From positions 9,364,501 to 9,428,500 of the forward strand of contig OY992840.1 in NCBI GenBank assembly GCA_963921425.1: a stretch of 64,000 nucleotides of DNA, given 5' to 3'. This stretch comes from Dryas octopetala (lineage: Eukaryota; Streptophyta; Magnoliopsida; Rosales; Rosaceae). The notes beneath the pieces are model-generated. The model worked only from the letters and a program-made list of their open reading frames with translations, searched no databases and was not told where the DNA came from. This document shows, in pieces, positions 12,556-24,400 of this stretch. Both the position numbers and the translations under genes were made by a program. Within the stretch, counting starts at the first letter, position 1, and each line of letters starts with the position of its first letter.

Positions 12556-13468
12556 AGAGAGTCAGTGTGTGAATTTAGGACTTGGGTTTTTTGTTTGGTG
12601 TTTGAGTATGTAAATTTTGGTTTAATGGTTTTGTTTTTAGTTGTAACCTCGGCATTTGGATGAATAAATGGATATAATTGTCAGCTTTTCTAGAAATGAC
12701 ATCGATAATCCCTTATTGGTTGGCTTCAATGTACATCTCATGGTTCACTATAGTACACTATGCTAAGGTTGCATTCTGATTCATTTTAGTGCTATGCTGC
12801 TATCAGCATTGCATTGTGAATCATATACTAATAAGATTAAACAAGATCACGCAGGACACGACCCGGTTTCTCCAAACTCTCTCGTTTATGCCGCATGAAA
12901 GTCATCTTGTGTTCCGTGTTCGAAAACTTCGAACTAGTCATTTGCCAGCAGGCGATAAATAAATATTCCACTGGTTCATAGTTTTCAAGAAGCCAAATTC
13001 TGCTGCAAATATCTTGGTGTCACTTAGAGTTGGACATAGTACTCCGTCTCCACAAATTTGGATGAATCAGTTTCCTAAGTATTTACACCAATGGTTGTCC
13101 TATGATGTTATGTATTTAGGCACAGAGCTAGTTTTAAATTGCAATGTTTATTTGACAAAAATTTCTATAAAATCGTTTTTTTTTTTTTTCTGTATCTGAT
13201 AAATTATTAGACGTATATGATCATCTTATAGAAATTTATATCAAAATAAAAAATAAAATAAATTTTTTTTTTGTTTTTATCCATTTCTGAAGCCGAAGGC
13301 CTATATAATGTTCATAAATATGACAAATCGGATTACTTCAAAGTGATTTTTCACCTTCGCACACCAGTCTGTATATTATTTTTTTTTTTCCGGCTGAATC
13401 AAGTGTTGTTTTTCTACCTCAATAAGTACTTAATTCATATACTTATGGACCAAATATTTTCACAATCA
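12556..13468. other. Spacer between small HSP gene and tRNA-Asp
   Basis: It holds the small HSP 3' UTR (GAATAAATGG near 12662 may be the poly(A) signal) and AT-rich DNA with several short T-runs. I see no gene. Confidence 0.6.
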
Positions 13469-13540
13469 GTCGTTGTAGTATAGTGGTAAGTATTCCCGCC
13501 TGTCACGCGGGTGACCCGGGTTCGATCCCCGGCAACGGCG
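13469..13540 (+). tRNA. tRNA-Asp (anticodon GTC)
   Basis: The 72-base sequence folds as a full cloverleaf. The acceptor arm GTCGTTG pairs with CAACGGC (one G-T pair), the D arm is AGTATAGTGGTAAGT, and the anticodon loop CTGTCAC carries GTC at 13502-13504. The T arm is CCGGGTTCGATCCCCGG, with box B GGTTCGATCC. There is no intron. Box A reads TAGTATAGTGG. A TTTT pol III stop follows at 13542-13545. It looks like an intact nuclear gene. Confidence 0.98.
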
Positions 13541-14373
13541 ATTTTGGTTTTGCAGAATTTTGACCCCAAAAAAAAAACACAATCAATTGTGCAATTCTCT
13601 TAAACTCATTGGTTTTCTTCACCAACCCCTCTTCAATAAGCATTGCTTTGCATTAATATTGTTACGTATATGCCAAATGATGGACACTGGCAAAGGTGAT
13701 TTAGTTGTCATTCATGCATCTTGTTGTTCCATTCATTATGCTGAAGCAAAGGTTGTTCTCTAGACATTTGCAAAAACATCGGCAGTACAAAACTAATTCA
13801 TCACCCACATATTGATAATTTTAAGGGCTAATGAACTGCTTAACAAGATGTGTTGGGGGGGGGGGGGGTGGTGAGGAATGAGAATGAGGATAGGTGCTAA
13901 ATCGCAATAGAGAACATGTTTACAATACATCCAAACTCAGGAGGTGCTTTTCCGGTTATCACCAACACCGAAATGCTCTTCATCTAAATAGCTCTGAACC
14001 ACATTGTCATGGTTATCGCTCTCTTCTCTTTGTTTAAAGGACTCTAATGAATAAGAAACTCTACATAGTCTCATTGATTTTTTTAACCAAGAAAAGTGGG
14101 ATCTGATCTTACAGCTTTCAAGTACCACATAAGCATTCATATACAAAGCAAAATGGAAAACAGTTTGGCCACTTGCAGGACATCATCCCCTGTATGTAAT
14201 GTAATTGTAACATCATCATAGAAACAAGTCAAGCAGCCATAACAACATTGGATACATCAAGCATTTAAAATATTAAACACCAAAGATTTCATTATACAGA
14301 CTACAAAGAACAATTGGAATCAGAAAATTCAAAGTGCTACTTAGTTAAACAACACTTCTGGTACTTTGTATAC
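13541..14373. other. Spacer and 3' UTR of the LENG1-like gene
   Basis: A G-run of about 15 lies near 13855-13868. The stretch next to 14373 is the expected 3' UTR of the minus-strand gene. No other gene is seen. Confidence 0.55.
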
Positions 14374-15042
14374 TCATCTCCTAGAAAACCCTCTAGCCTT
14401 AAAAGCAGCTCCATCTTTTCGGCTCTTGTTCAGAAGTAAAGTGTGTTCCCTTTCCTTTTCTCGCTTCTCCCTTCTCAACCGTTCTTCCCTCAATTCTTCC
14501 AATGTCTTTTTTCCACTCTTGTTCTTCTTCTCCTCTTTGACCCCTCTTGACGATTCATCATCCTCACCACTCTCATCATTTGCATCCGCACTCAGCTTTT
14601 CAAGGTACCATGGCAGTTTAACTCCTTTACCAGCAACTCCATAGCCCAATCTATACTTCTCATCCTCTGCTGTCACAACCTTGGGCTTCGCTTCCTCTTT
14701 CTTCATCTTCTTATTCTTCTTAAACCCATCTTTAGCATCATCTCCCTCCTTCTCCAACCCCTTAATAGGGTCAAAAATCTTTATCCCTTCAAAGAGATTA
14801 ATATGACCCGGCTTCGATTCCACTTCAGCAGGCTTCTCAGCTTCGATCATTGGAGCCAAGCCACGGGCTACCCGGAGCTGCTCAAGACGGAACTCAGCAT
14901 CCCGCTTTCGTGACTGTTCACGCTTGAGCTGCTCTTCTTTGGCGGCAGCTTCTTCATCCTGCCGCACCTTCTCTCTGTTATCAAAGTTGTACACATTCCA
15001 CCGCTTCTGGGGCAGTATATTCAGACCTCCGTGACCTCCCAT
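14374..15042 (-). CDS. LENG1-like protein with Cir_N domain
   Basis: A single coding exon of 222 residues. I chose the start MGGHGGLNILPQKRWNVYNF because this block opens the Cir_N (CBF1-interacting corepressor N-terminal) domain; an in-frame ATG six codons upstream is less likely. Cir_N runs to about residue 45, with NFDNREKVRQDEEAA. The rest is highly charged, Lys/Glu-rich and probably coiled or disordered, with LFEGIKIFDPIKGLE, a GYGVAGKGVKLPWYLEKL block and a basic tail ending ARGFSRR. These conserved blocks match eukaryotic LENG1 (leukocyte receptor cluster member 1) homologues, small nuclear proteins linked with splicing complexes. The plant role is not established. A 5'-leader intron lies at 15074-15532. 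Confidence 0.88.
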   Translation of the reverse strand: MGGHGGLNILPQKRWNVYNFDNREKVRQDEEAAAKEEQLKREQSRKRDAEFRLEQLRVARGLAPMIEAEKPAEVESKPGHINLFEGIKIFDPIKGLEKEGDDAKDGFKKNKKMKKEEAKPKVVTAEDEKYRLGYGVAGKGVKLPWYLEKLSADANDESGEDDESSRGVKEEKKNKSGKKTLEELREERLRREKREKEREHTLLLNKSRKDGAAFKARGFSRR

Positions 15043-15600
15043 TACTACTTTTAACTTCAAATTATAGCTTTACCTGCATATAATATGAAAAAACGATCAT
15101 TTGGGTTTTTGCCAAAAAGAATCAAAATTTAAAGGGTCAGACTCAGAAATCTTTTTAGGTAAAGATTCGATTATGCATGTTGGAAAAAAAGAGTTTAAAA
15201 GAAAACGAAATCAGGGTTTCGAAAGCTATGTAATTGGCTGCATAGAATTGGGGTCTTCCAAAATTAAATCTAGGTTACGAAGAAGAAATACGATTCCGAG
15301 GTAAATGCAATAATTTCATACGGAATTGGAAAAATCCAAGGTCATAGAATTATGCAAAGCAACAAATTAGGGTTTCGGAAACGAAAAAAAGGAAATTGGT
15401 GAAATTAAGACGAGCTGCAAATTACTTACTGCAAACTAGAATGGGATAGTAATTGATGCAGTATATGATGTACAAACATAACATTAATAAGATACAAATA
15501 ACCAATAACGACCATAACTTACAGCTTATCTTGTAGAAACAATCGAACAGAGGAGAACCCAAGCGCCAATATTCTCAAGACTCAAGAACCCAAAAAAGGG
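15043..15600 (-). promoter_or_regulatory. 5' leader with intron of the LENG1-like gene
   Basis: On the minus strand a good donor (AGCT|GTAAGTTATGG) at 15532 and acceptor (TATATGCAG|GT) ending at 15074 define a 459-base intron only 31 bases before the ATG. A second donor-like GCA|GTAAGTAATT lies near 15433 inside it, so alternative leader splicing is possible. 5'-leader introns often raise expression in plants. Confidence 0.65.
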
Positions 15601-15761
15601 ACCGCGTGTTCTACTGGGTTGGGTTTTGCCGTATTTATACCTTTTCTTTTCTTTATTTTTTTCGTTTTGTTTGTTTTTTATTTTTATTTTTCTTTAGGGG
15701 GTTTTCCAAAATTTTAATGATTTTTCCTTTTAAATATAAGAATTCCAAAACTTTTTAGATT

Positions 15762-16560
15762 TTTTTTTATTGAAAAAACTTTATGAATAAAAACTAAACA
15801 GAGTTACAATGAAATTGAAGCGGCTGTTGAAGCCATACAAGAGCTTCGCCCACCCAACTAATAAGATCTAATGAATGTAAACTAAAATAGACAAGAACAT
15901 GTGTTGTCCCATAATTATAGACACATAACTACTGCAAATCTCAAATAATTGAAACCAAAACTTGCTTAACCTCCTCCAAAAGATGCCCGTCAAAGGCTAA
16001 ATCCTCCTTAATCATCTGAAATCGATTAAACTTCAAGAGAATAGAAGAAAACCTAGCACCCAAGACAAATCGAATCTCGTACATAAACGTCAATCTCTAC
16101 TTGTTGGGAGGAAGTAATACGACCAAGAGGTAGGGCCATAACCACCACAACCTCTATGTGCGATCACAAACAATCGCACCCGCACCACTTTACCCCAAAA
16201 TGAGATCGAAAGCACTATTGACCTTAAAAAACAGTTGAAAACACACCAACAAGAAAATGGCTAGAGTTCATGACAAAAATTAAGTCAGAGAAAAACTCTA
16301 GACAAACCTTCTCAAAGAATAAGAAGAGACTCGACAAAACAAAATTAAAAACTAAAAACTAACTCTCGATCAAGAAAAGGACTCAAAACCTAAGAAGATT
16401 AAATCACTAGCATGCGGAGGCCTGAAGGATCCTTAGGCCGCCGCCACAGACAAAATTTTGGAGGTTTTTTTTCTCTCTAGCGGCTAGGGTCTTTTTTCTC
16501 CCACGATGCTAGAAGACATTTTTAGTTGGCTACTTGGGCAGGTCTCTTTAGTGTAATCCT
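15762..16560 (-). mobile_element. Poly(A) retroposon (non-autonomous LINE-like), ~800 bp
   Basis: A perfect 16-base target duplication CAAAACTTTTTAGATT flanks the insert at 15746-15761 and 16561-16576. Read on the minus strand, the insert starts with a GC-rich block (GCGGCGG near 16440) next to CTCTCTAG-type pyrimidine DNA and ends CATAAAGTTTTTTCAATA plus a poly(A) run. A long variable-length duplication and an A tail mean LINE-machinery insertion. It has no coding capacity I can see, and its length exceeds common plant SINEs, so an internally deleted or non-autonomous L1-like element is likely. Confidence 0.85.
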
Positions 16561-16611
16561 CAAAACTTTTTAGATTAGATACTTGCTGAAAAGTCATTTG
16601 TATTTTTTTTA

Positions 16612-16800
16612 GGGCTAAAAAATTATCTTACATTATATTTTCTTTCTTATAATTAAATATTAACATATTTTACTTAAATTAAAATGAGTTTTCTAATTGA
16701 AAAGTTTTTTTAAAAAAGGAAAAACAAAATGTAAAATGAGTGGTGTCTTCGGGTTCATTTCGTGCTCGTGCTCATAACTATGCTCTGTTTGGCTCGTGTA
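16612..16800 (+). repeat. Dispersed repeat copy A (hAT-like internal sequence)
   Basis: This stretch (AGGG, TTTTCTTTCTTATAATTAA, then GTGCTCGTGCTC) is clearly alignable to 42297-42450 in the same strand and order. The repeated GTCGTGCTCGTGC words are typical of subterminal regions of short plant hAT elements. No ends or target duplication were found. Confidence 0.6.
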
Positions 16801-17065
16801 CGTGCCATAATTTTGTATCTATACCTTAGTAATGTTAAAAATGAAAAATTATTTGAAAACATGTCAATAGGACCAGTAATAATTGGTTTGTTGAAACAAA
16901 ATCAGAAAAAAAAAAAATCTAAGAAGATATATGGTCATAATGGCACCAAACCAAAAATGTTAGAGACGCAAAATGCGTGAGAAATTTGAACATGTATGAC
17001 ACATGTCCCACATCAATAACGACTCAAATATAACCCCGATACCAAAGTAATAAATTGAGAGAATC

Positions 17066-17372
17066 CAAAACCAAATTTAATGTTTTTGATTTCATCGCTA
17101 ACTTCTCTCAACTAAGGAAATGTATGTAAAACATGTGTTCTTCTACATATGTTTTCCCATATATGGTACTATTTTTATTGATGGATTTTCATTGCCTCCA
17201 AAACCAAATTTAATGTTTTTTATTTCATCGATAACTCCTCTTAACTAAGGAAATGCATGTAAAACATGTGTTCTTCTACATATGTTTTCATCGCTAACTC
17301 CTCTCGAATGAGGAAATGCATGTAAAACATGTGTTCTTCTACATATGTACATGTGTTCCCAGAAATGATACT
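17066..17372 (+). repeat. Tandem repeat array, split by a hAT insertion
   Basis: Three partial copies of one unit can be read: AAAACCAAATTTAATG, TTTCATCGCTAACT, AAGGAAATGCATGTAAAACA and TGTTCTTCTACATATG recur at about 17067, 17201 and 17287. The last unit is continued after the hAT insert (18403 on: ATTTTTATTGATGGATTTTC), which restores the order seen in the first unit. Confidence 0.85.
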
Positions 17373-17380
17373 ATTTTTAT

Positions 17381-18402
17381 TAGGGGGGTGATTTGGATAG
17401 GAAAATTCGAATCCGACCGATTTCGATCCGAAAATTTTCAATTTTGAAACATCTGAATAAAATCCGAAATTCGAAAATTTTGAAAAAAAATTGGATTGGA
17501 GTTGGAATGTTTCTGTAAATTCTGATTCGATCCGAATTCCAATTCAAAAAATTCAACAATTTTCCTAAGGCATTCCGATCTAATATTTTCAAAAATTTCC
17601 AATTTATTTCATATTTATATTAAGTATTATATATTTTATCATTTATTTAGTTTTCTACTATATGTTTTATTAATTTATTATTTATTTCAAACAGAAATGA
17701 TCACTTGCTCACCTAACCACCCGCTTACCACAGAGCATGAAATTCAATAATTGAGACCATCCATTTTTTGAGTCTACCCTTAAGGGTCGTCCCAGTAAAA
17801 AATCAGCCAAATTGATAATTGTTTGGTCCTTTAAACTTTGCAGACAAATACAGTTCGACAGATAAGGTTGAAATGATGTTGACAGTAATACACTGGCTAA
17901 AAAGTTTCCGATTGGGTTGATTTTTTGCAAGGGTAATCTTTGAATGATACCCTAAAATATGGACGGTTCCAATAATTGAAATTTGTTGCTAGGTGGTTAG
18001 GTGAGCGGAGAATTGTTGAACGAGCTAGTGATCATTACTGTACATATAAATATATATATTAAAAAAAAGATATATGACTAATACTATTAATATAAACATA
18101 TGTATATTATAAATCTATGTGTATCATAATAACATAAATGCTAACAAAAACACCCACATTTTTTTGTAGTTGTAATTACTATTTTGTTTTTATTAGGGGG
18201 AGGGGAGATCGAAGATGGGGCAATTAATTTTATTATTATTCAAAAAAAAAATATTCTGAAAAAATTCAAAAATTAGGAGAAATCCAAATCAGAATGAGGT
18301 GTTGAAATTCTGATTCTTTTGAATGGAAATTGAAATAGAAATAGAAATTTCAAAAATTTTTGGATTGGAATTGGAACACCCTATTTTCGAAACACACCCC
18401 TA
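17381..18402. mobile_element. Non-autonomous hAT element, 1022 bp
   Basis: The 8-base duplication ATTTTTAT lies at 17373-17380 and 18403-18410. The ends are TAGGGGGGTG at the left and CACACCCCTA at the right, the usual TAGGG form of plant hAT termini. Subterminal parts are rich in TCCGAAATTC/TTCGGATT-like words in both directions. No transposase frame is present. A second foldback lies inside at 17691-18041. Confidence 0.9.
17691..18041. mobile_element. Foldback MITE nested in the hAT element
   Basis: The ends are inverted copies: ACAGAAATGATCACTTGCTC at the left against AGTGATCATTACTGT at the right. Further in, CTCACCTAACCACC faces GGTGGTTAGGTGAG, and AATTCAATAATTGAGACC faces GGTTCCAATAATTGAAATTT. 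The arms total about 90 bases. I could not settle a target duplication. Confidence 0.75.
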
Positions 18403-19074
18403 ATTTTTATTGATGGATTTTCATTGCCAAATTAGATACAAATGTAAAAAGACAAAAAAGAATTGTTATGGCACATAAAATAGTGTCATTTTGTGCTACC
18501 AACCCCGTAAATATATAAAGGACCTCCAATGGCAAAAAAAATAATAATAATAAAGGACCTCCCACCACCTCTACTAGCGAGGGTTTTTTAAGGTGACCGA
18601 CGACATTTTACAAAACATTATAGGGATTATCAGGCACTCCCTTCGCATTTGTAGTGTACGCTGATTTCAAACCAATTCATATCGAGTGACATAGGAACAC
18701 ATGTAATTGTTGCGCTCAACACGTGGATAGTATATATACTCAGATACCATGAAAAAATCTAGGCATCTATTTCCAATTGACAATATGAGGCACTCAAGAC
18801 TCTTATAAACCATTATACAATGCCTCACATTTTCGACGTGAGATTTTTCTCAACATTACCAATGAAACTATTGGAATAATGGACATGAATATTCAATTTG
18901 ATGCTTTTTTATTTTTGAAAAATTATATTTTGGTCCTTATAGTTTGACTCCATTTTCTATCATGTAGTTAAGTTTGCAATTATATTAGTTTGGTTTACTT
19001 TGCAATCCACGACAAAAGCTCAACTATGTGTAAATTGTTAACGGAGTGCTAACATGACAACATTCGATAAGAAG

Positions 19075-19165
19075 CATGCATTGTGCTCAACAAGTGATCA
19101 TGCACTGTGCTCAACACGTGAGAGGCATGCACTGTGCTCAACACGTGAGAAGCATGCACTGTGCT
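19075..19165 (+). repeat. ~27-bp tandem repeat (GCATGCACTGTGCTCAACAC)
   Basis: About four units built on GCATGCACTGTGCTCAACAC plus GTGAGA(A/G) follow one another, getting more divergent rightward. Another unit (GTGAGAAGCATGCACTGTGC) appears at 19394-19413, directly after a MITE, so the array once continued there. Confidence 0.85.
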
Positions 19166-19213
19166 AACATGACAACACGTGAGAAACATACACTATACTG
19201 ACTTGACGCTATG

Positions 19214-19384
19214 GAGTAAAACTTGCCTATCCCCGAGTAGGGGGATGTGGCATCACTCCAAGAGAGAGAAAGAGAGAAAAAATGTTCTCTCTCTTTACTC
19301 TTTCTCTCTCTTTCTGTTTTTCTCTCTTTCTCTCTCTTAGTGTGATGCCACATCCCTTATCTCGGGGATAGACAAGTTTTACTC
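19214..19384. mobile_element. MULE-type MITE, 171 bp, nearly perfect hairpin
   Basis: The 9-base duplication GACGCTATG lies at 19205-19213 and 19385-19393. The arms start GAGTAAAACTTGCCTATCCC and, from the other end, GAGTAAAACTTGTCTATCCC. They run through GATGTGGCATCAC into AGAGAGAGAAAGAG tracts almost to the centre. A 9-base duplication and a G-starting inverted repeat fit Mutator-like elements. Confidence 0.92.
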
Positions 19385-20208
19385 GACGCTATGTGAGAAG
19401 CATGCACTGTGCTGACTTTTTTGTCCATTTGAACCCACTCTCACTTAAGTTCTCTCACCTACAAGGTTAACACCTTGTCAAAAAATTAGATGGAATTGAA
19501 TTTTACCTTGTAACTTTTTAAAGAAAATTTATATTCAAAACCCCCTGTTTTATTCTCTATACTCCTACAGTTTGTTTGTGTTTTTTTTTTTTTTTTTTCT
19601 AAAATTTCAAATTTTACGCTGAATAAAATTTGATGAGAATTATAAAAATGCATGGGAACAGCAAAAAGATGGAGAAGCACTCCTCCCTACCGGCGCCTTA
19701 TCCCCTCCCACCGTCGGCCACCTATCCCCTCTCTCTCTCTCTTTCTCTTCTTTTTTTTTTTTTTCTTTCTCTTTACACCAATTTAATAATTGTCTTTTAT
19801 TTTTTTTATAGAATTGCTTAAGTAAATTAAGAACATTTGGCGCCAATGAAGATTATGCTGATTATATTACATCCTTGTGCTAAGTGATGAGAATACTGAA
19901 TAAAATGAACATAATTTGAACCGAGGGATTGTTCTGTCCGTTGGGTTTGTGCCCGATTTAAAAGTAGATGTCATCCCACTTTTAAGGCCTAAGAGTGTAA
20001 GGCGACGAAGCTTTGATTATTTTATTCTAAATTGTCATTTTTTTTTTAAAGTTAATTTGTTGTGTGATTGAAAGTTGACATGGTTGACCACTTTGTGATG
20101 GAAATTAGGCATTTCACCGTCTCTGCTTCAGGTTCTACATCCCCCAGCTTGTATCATACTGTATAGGGTACGTTGGGTGGGTTTTATTGGTTAAACATTC
20201 ACTAGAAG

Positions 20209-20746
20209 TAGTGGCGACAAATTTTGACATGACATGATAACACGATTCGAATTCGAGACGAAGTTAGCGGGTTTGGGTTGACCATTTATTGACACAAACA
20301 TAAATATGACACGACTCGCTAAACACGAATAATAAATGGGTTGGATTAGTATCAGACATTATAATACGATTGTGACATACTAAACACGTTTAACTAGTAT
20401 TATATGAATAATATGAATAATTTTTTTCATTTTTTAATATGTATTATATAACTTATTGTAGAATTATGACTTATTTGTTTATCGTTTTATTAGTATTATA
20501 TTAAATATGTTTTTATATTTTATAGGTAATGCATAAGTAACTCCTTTGGTTTAAAAATACAAGAAATTATGTTTAAGTTTTGGTTCAAGAGATATATGGA
20601 TCAATCCGAAAACGACACGATTATAAACGGATTAGGTTAGGGTTGAGTCATTCGACACAATTAATTAAACGGATCAGATTAGGGTTGACTAGTGTTTAAC
20701 ACATACACAAAATGATACGAAATGACACGACCCATTGACAGCCCTA
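20209..20746. mobile_element. Non-autonomous hAT element, 538 bp
   Basis: The flanks are ACTAGAAG (20201-20208) and ACTAGAAT (20747-20754), an 8-base duplication with one change. The left end is TAGTGGCGACAAATTTTGAC; the right end, inverted, reads TAGGGCTGTCAATGGGTCGT. The inside repeats GACACGA and GGGTTGA words. There is no transposase. Confidence 0.85.
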
Positions 20747-20754
20747 ACTAGAAT

Positions 20755-21479
20755 GTGGTTTCTTTCGTTTCTTCCAACTGGGGTTGCTTCCTTTGCATTG
20801 CTAATGTATGACACATTGACATGGTTGCTTTTCCAGGATCAATATGTTGATATGAAATACAGTGTTGCAGAACTGGGTGAGTACTGTTTTCTTTTTATCA
20901 TAACAATATTAGCCAATTGATTTTCAGTTCTGCATTAACGAACCTGTATATTACCTTTTTTATCGATGGATTTTTTTTCCAAAACTAGGGAAATGCATTA
21001 CATTCCAACAGGGTCAATTTCTCAGCTCATATTTTTGTGTTTCCAAGAGTTTTTTTATGGATCTTCTAGCTGGTATCTTAGAGTGTCTTGCAGATTATGC
21101 CATGCCCGGCCGTTGTAGGTGATCCAAGTGCCTCCTTTATGTGCAGATGTAGGGAACTCGATAAATCCCAAAATATGGAAATAAAAGTTTCTACGTTTTT
21201 TATGAAATTAGACATACAAGCTATCACCGTATTGTATATTCATAAAAGCAACAACAAAAAGAAGGATAAATTAAAAGTGAAACAGTAATACAATGTGCAT
21301 GAAGCAGCAGCAATACATGAACACATATTTCACATTCAGATAATTACATGTAACATGGAATGCACCCATTAGAAATTTAGAACGTCTACAAAGGCCCTAT
21401 TTTATAAATATTACTAGGGATATACAAAGAGGTACCATTATGAGCAACCCAAGTTCAGTTGTCTGCCTTGGCGATCCCT
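20755..21479. other. Spacer with a possible orphan exon; 3' end of the zinc-finger gene
   Basis: At 20837-20876 a 40-base stretch reading DQYVDMKYSVAEL lies between a strong acceptor (GCTTTTCCAG) and a perfect donor (GGTGAGTAC). I do not recognise it and can connect it to no other exon. The part near 21479 is the 3' UTR of the minus-strand gene. Confidence 0.35.
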
Positions 21480-24400
21480 TCAGAAAATAAAGTCACTAAG
21501 CTGAATACGCTTGTCTTTCTGGGAAGTCCTACTGATAATATATGCACTGTCTTCCACACCAGCATTCATACAGTTCATCCGATGCCTGCAGCATTAACAG
21601 GCCATAAAGAAGATCAATGACATGATTCGAAGCCATATGGTAAAAGCAGAATATAACAGTACTAATATGCATACCAATCAAAGTGATCCTCACAGCAAAT
21701 AGAACCTGATATGATCGAAATCCCAGTGCCTTTCCTGCAACACAAGTGCACATTTGATCTATTAGACACCGATGGATCATTTTGTTTATAGGAAAATGAA
21801 AAATAAATATAAGCATTACAATCTTTTACGATTGTTTTGTTTTATCCTTTAACCTTTTAAATTCTATTCTATCTTTTATTCATCTAATCCTTGAGATTCC
21901 ACCCCTTTGAACTTTTTATTTAAGAAAACTCTCTCAAGATTCCTCATCTTTTTTTTTTCTTTATTCTTTTGTATAAGTTTGTTAAGTTCGAATAAATAAA
22001 AAAGAACAGCAGTCCTTAGTCTTTTTAATTTCAGGCCAAACCACAGGTAGCAAGATGTAATTAACCCGAAATATAATTGAAAAATTAAACAATGATTCCA
22101 GTCACCTATTCCATACCAAGTTGCAGTATACATGTCATAGAACTTATCAAAAGCTTTATCAAAACAGCGCTGGCATGTCAAAAGATCCTTGATGTCAGTC
22201 ACCTTGCATGTTGATTTACAGCACTTCACCTGCACCAATAAAATATAAATTATTAACGATCATAGGAAATAGCCACTGAATGATAGGAATCATAGGTCCT
22301 AACATGTACCAGGATTATGGTTTACCCGTAAATGCATATTCATGATTTCAATCGTGAGTTACATAGTGGTTCTATTATTTTTACAAGGAAACAAAAGTCA
22401 GTAAGTAAATAAATAACAACCAATGCTACTTTTTTTTAGGCAAGAGGGAGTTATTCTACATTTGGGCCCACAACTTACATTAGTGTTTGTGATAACTATG
22501 AAGCCTGAGAGACTGCGTGTCCTCACAGCTTCCCAGAAGAAGTTGGTAAAAGAAGCAAAGGAAAAGCTTTATAGGGATAGTTAGATCCTAAAATAATTAG
22601 CATATATTGATTTACTCCCCTAAGCTCAGTGAAAGAACATATTCATGTTGTATGCTGTCCACACTTACATAAACTATTACAACAAGATCTTATACAAATC
22701 AACATGTCAGCCTCAAACTATAAGACAGGTTAGTATATACATCATCTCTTGCTTCTCTAAAAACCTTAGGTAAACAGTGAGGCAAAGTAAGTACCCACCA
22801 GACGAGAGAGTTTATGAGAATAATAGTGTCGATGGGATGGATGCCTCAGTATATGCTCATTCAAATGACCTGCACTGGAAATTAGGATTATAAGTCTATC
22901 AATGCTCTGGGTGCCAGAGCATGGAATTTAAACATGAACGAAGATGTTCATAGAAAATATCTAGATTAATTTGCAAGCCAATGAACAACATCGAACTACT
23001 ATTCACTCCCTTATGTTAATGTTATTTATGATGGATGTTCTTTTCCTCAAGTATTATTCACTCCCTTGTGTTATTTTGCTTCTGTACCATTCGTTCTGTC
23101 CCATGAATGAATGGTACAAAAGCAACAAAAGATTCTACAGTACCATGTCAGAGCATAAAACATATCAAGTGGTTTAAGTATTTTTCTGAAGAGCATTTCT
23201 ACTTTCAAACTGATTTGAAATGTTAAGAAAAGCAAACAAAACAACCTGATTGAAAAATCATGAAAGATAAATTATAAATTCCATGCTAGAAATTTCAAAA
23301 GAAAAACAGAATTCAAATACTATTGACTACTCATCATGCAATTTCGGTTGCAAACAGGTTCATCTGCTAATATTGATTACTGACACGCCAAACAAATTGT
23401 AACATTCGCGAAATAAATTATAAACTGGTAGCTGTAGATTAAAAAATGCAAAAATGATTCAACAATAAGACACCAAGTAAACTAAATATCAGTCCACAGA
23501 ATAAAAAACTATACTGCTTACTTGTCACAGAGGGCAATGCTACAATCAAGGCAAGTGGCCAAAGTTAATGAGCTGTAGCATTCATTGCACCTTGCAGCTG
23601 ACAAGTTTTTGCCTATCCGGTGGCATCTGCAAACACAAAACAGCCACAAAAGGGTCCAAGCAATAAATGCCAAAAGGGAAAGAAGGCAAAATAAAACAAC
23701 TATTTACAAAACTAAGATTCCAAACCTTCTGTACAATGCAAGAAGGTCAGCGGCTATTGAATTGAATTTGTTTTGGCCCAATGTCACCTACATGAAACAT
23801 AGATTTAATAAGTTATATCATCTTCCCTTCTTTTTCATTCATTACAAAGGCTAATCATGGCAGCAGTAAGGTGCAGGCTCATAGATATAACCAAAAATAA
23901 AAATGAACCTGGTTACTTGTCACCACCAAACAATCTTGAGCAAGGTGTCCAGGCCTCTTACATTTCCAACTACACAGACAAGTTCACAACTACAGGTGAA
24001 TAAAGAGCTAAAATGATCAGAAAATGGATTTTATACTTAAAAAGTGCATTTATTTAGGGAAATATAATGGCGAAAAAATCTATAATAACAGTAGTTGCCT
24101 CCCTCTGGTGCATGGAACCAACATTAATGCCAGTTTTTACACTTGAGAAACTTAGATGAACCAAAAACAAGATGTTTAACAACATAAATACCATTCATAA
24201 GTAGAAAGACTGGAGCTCTTCTTGGACCAGCGATTGTGTTCATAATCCCAAGTATCCTCACCTGGTAAGATACATTTGGGTCCAGAGGAGACATCTGGGC
24301 ATTGATTGCTTAAGGGCTCCTGAGAAAATAATAAGCGGGAGGGCTTCAGACTAACAGAAGCAATAAATTGAACATTACATCAAACTTGTAAATTTGTAAT

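Noticed and set aside
19138-19353. Lys/Glu-rich 71-residue frame
   Set aside because: It lies in the GA/CT tracts of a MITE hairpin.
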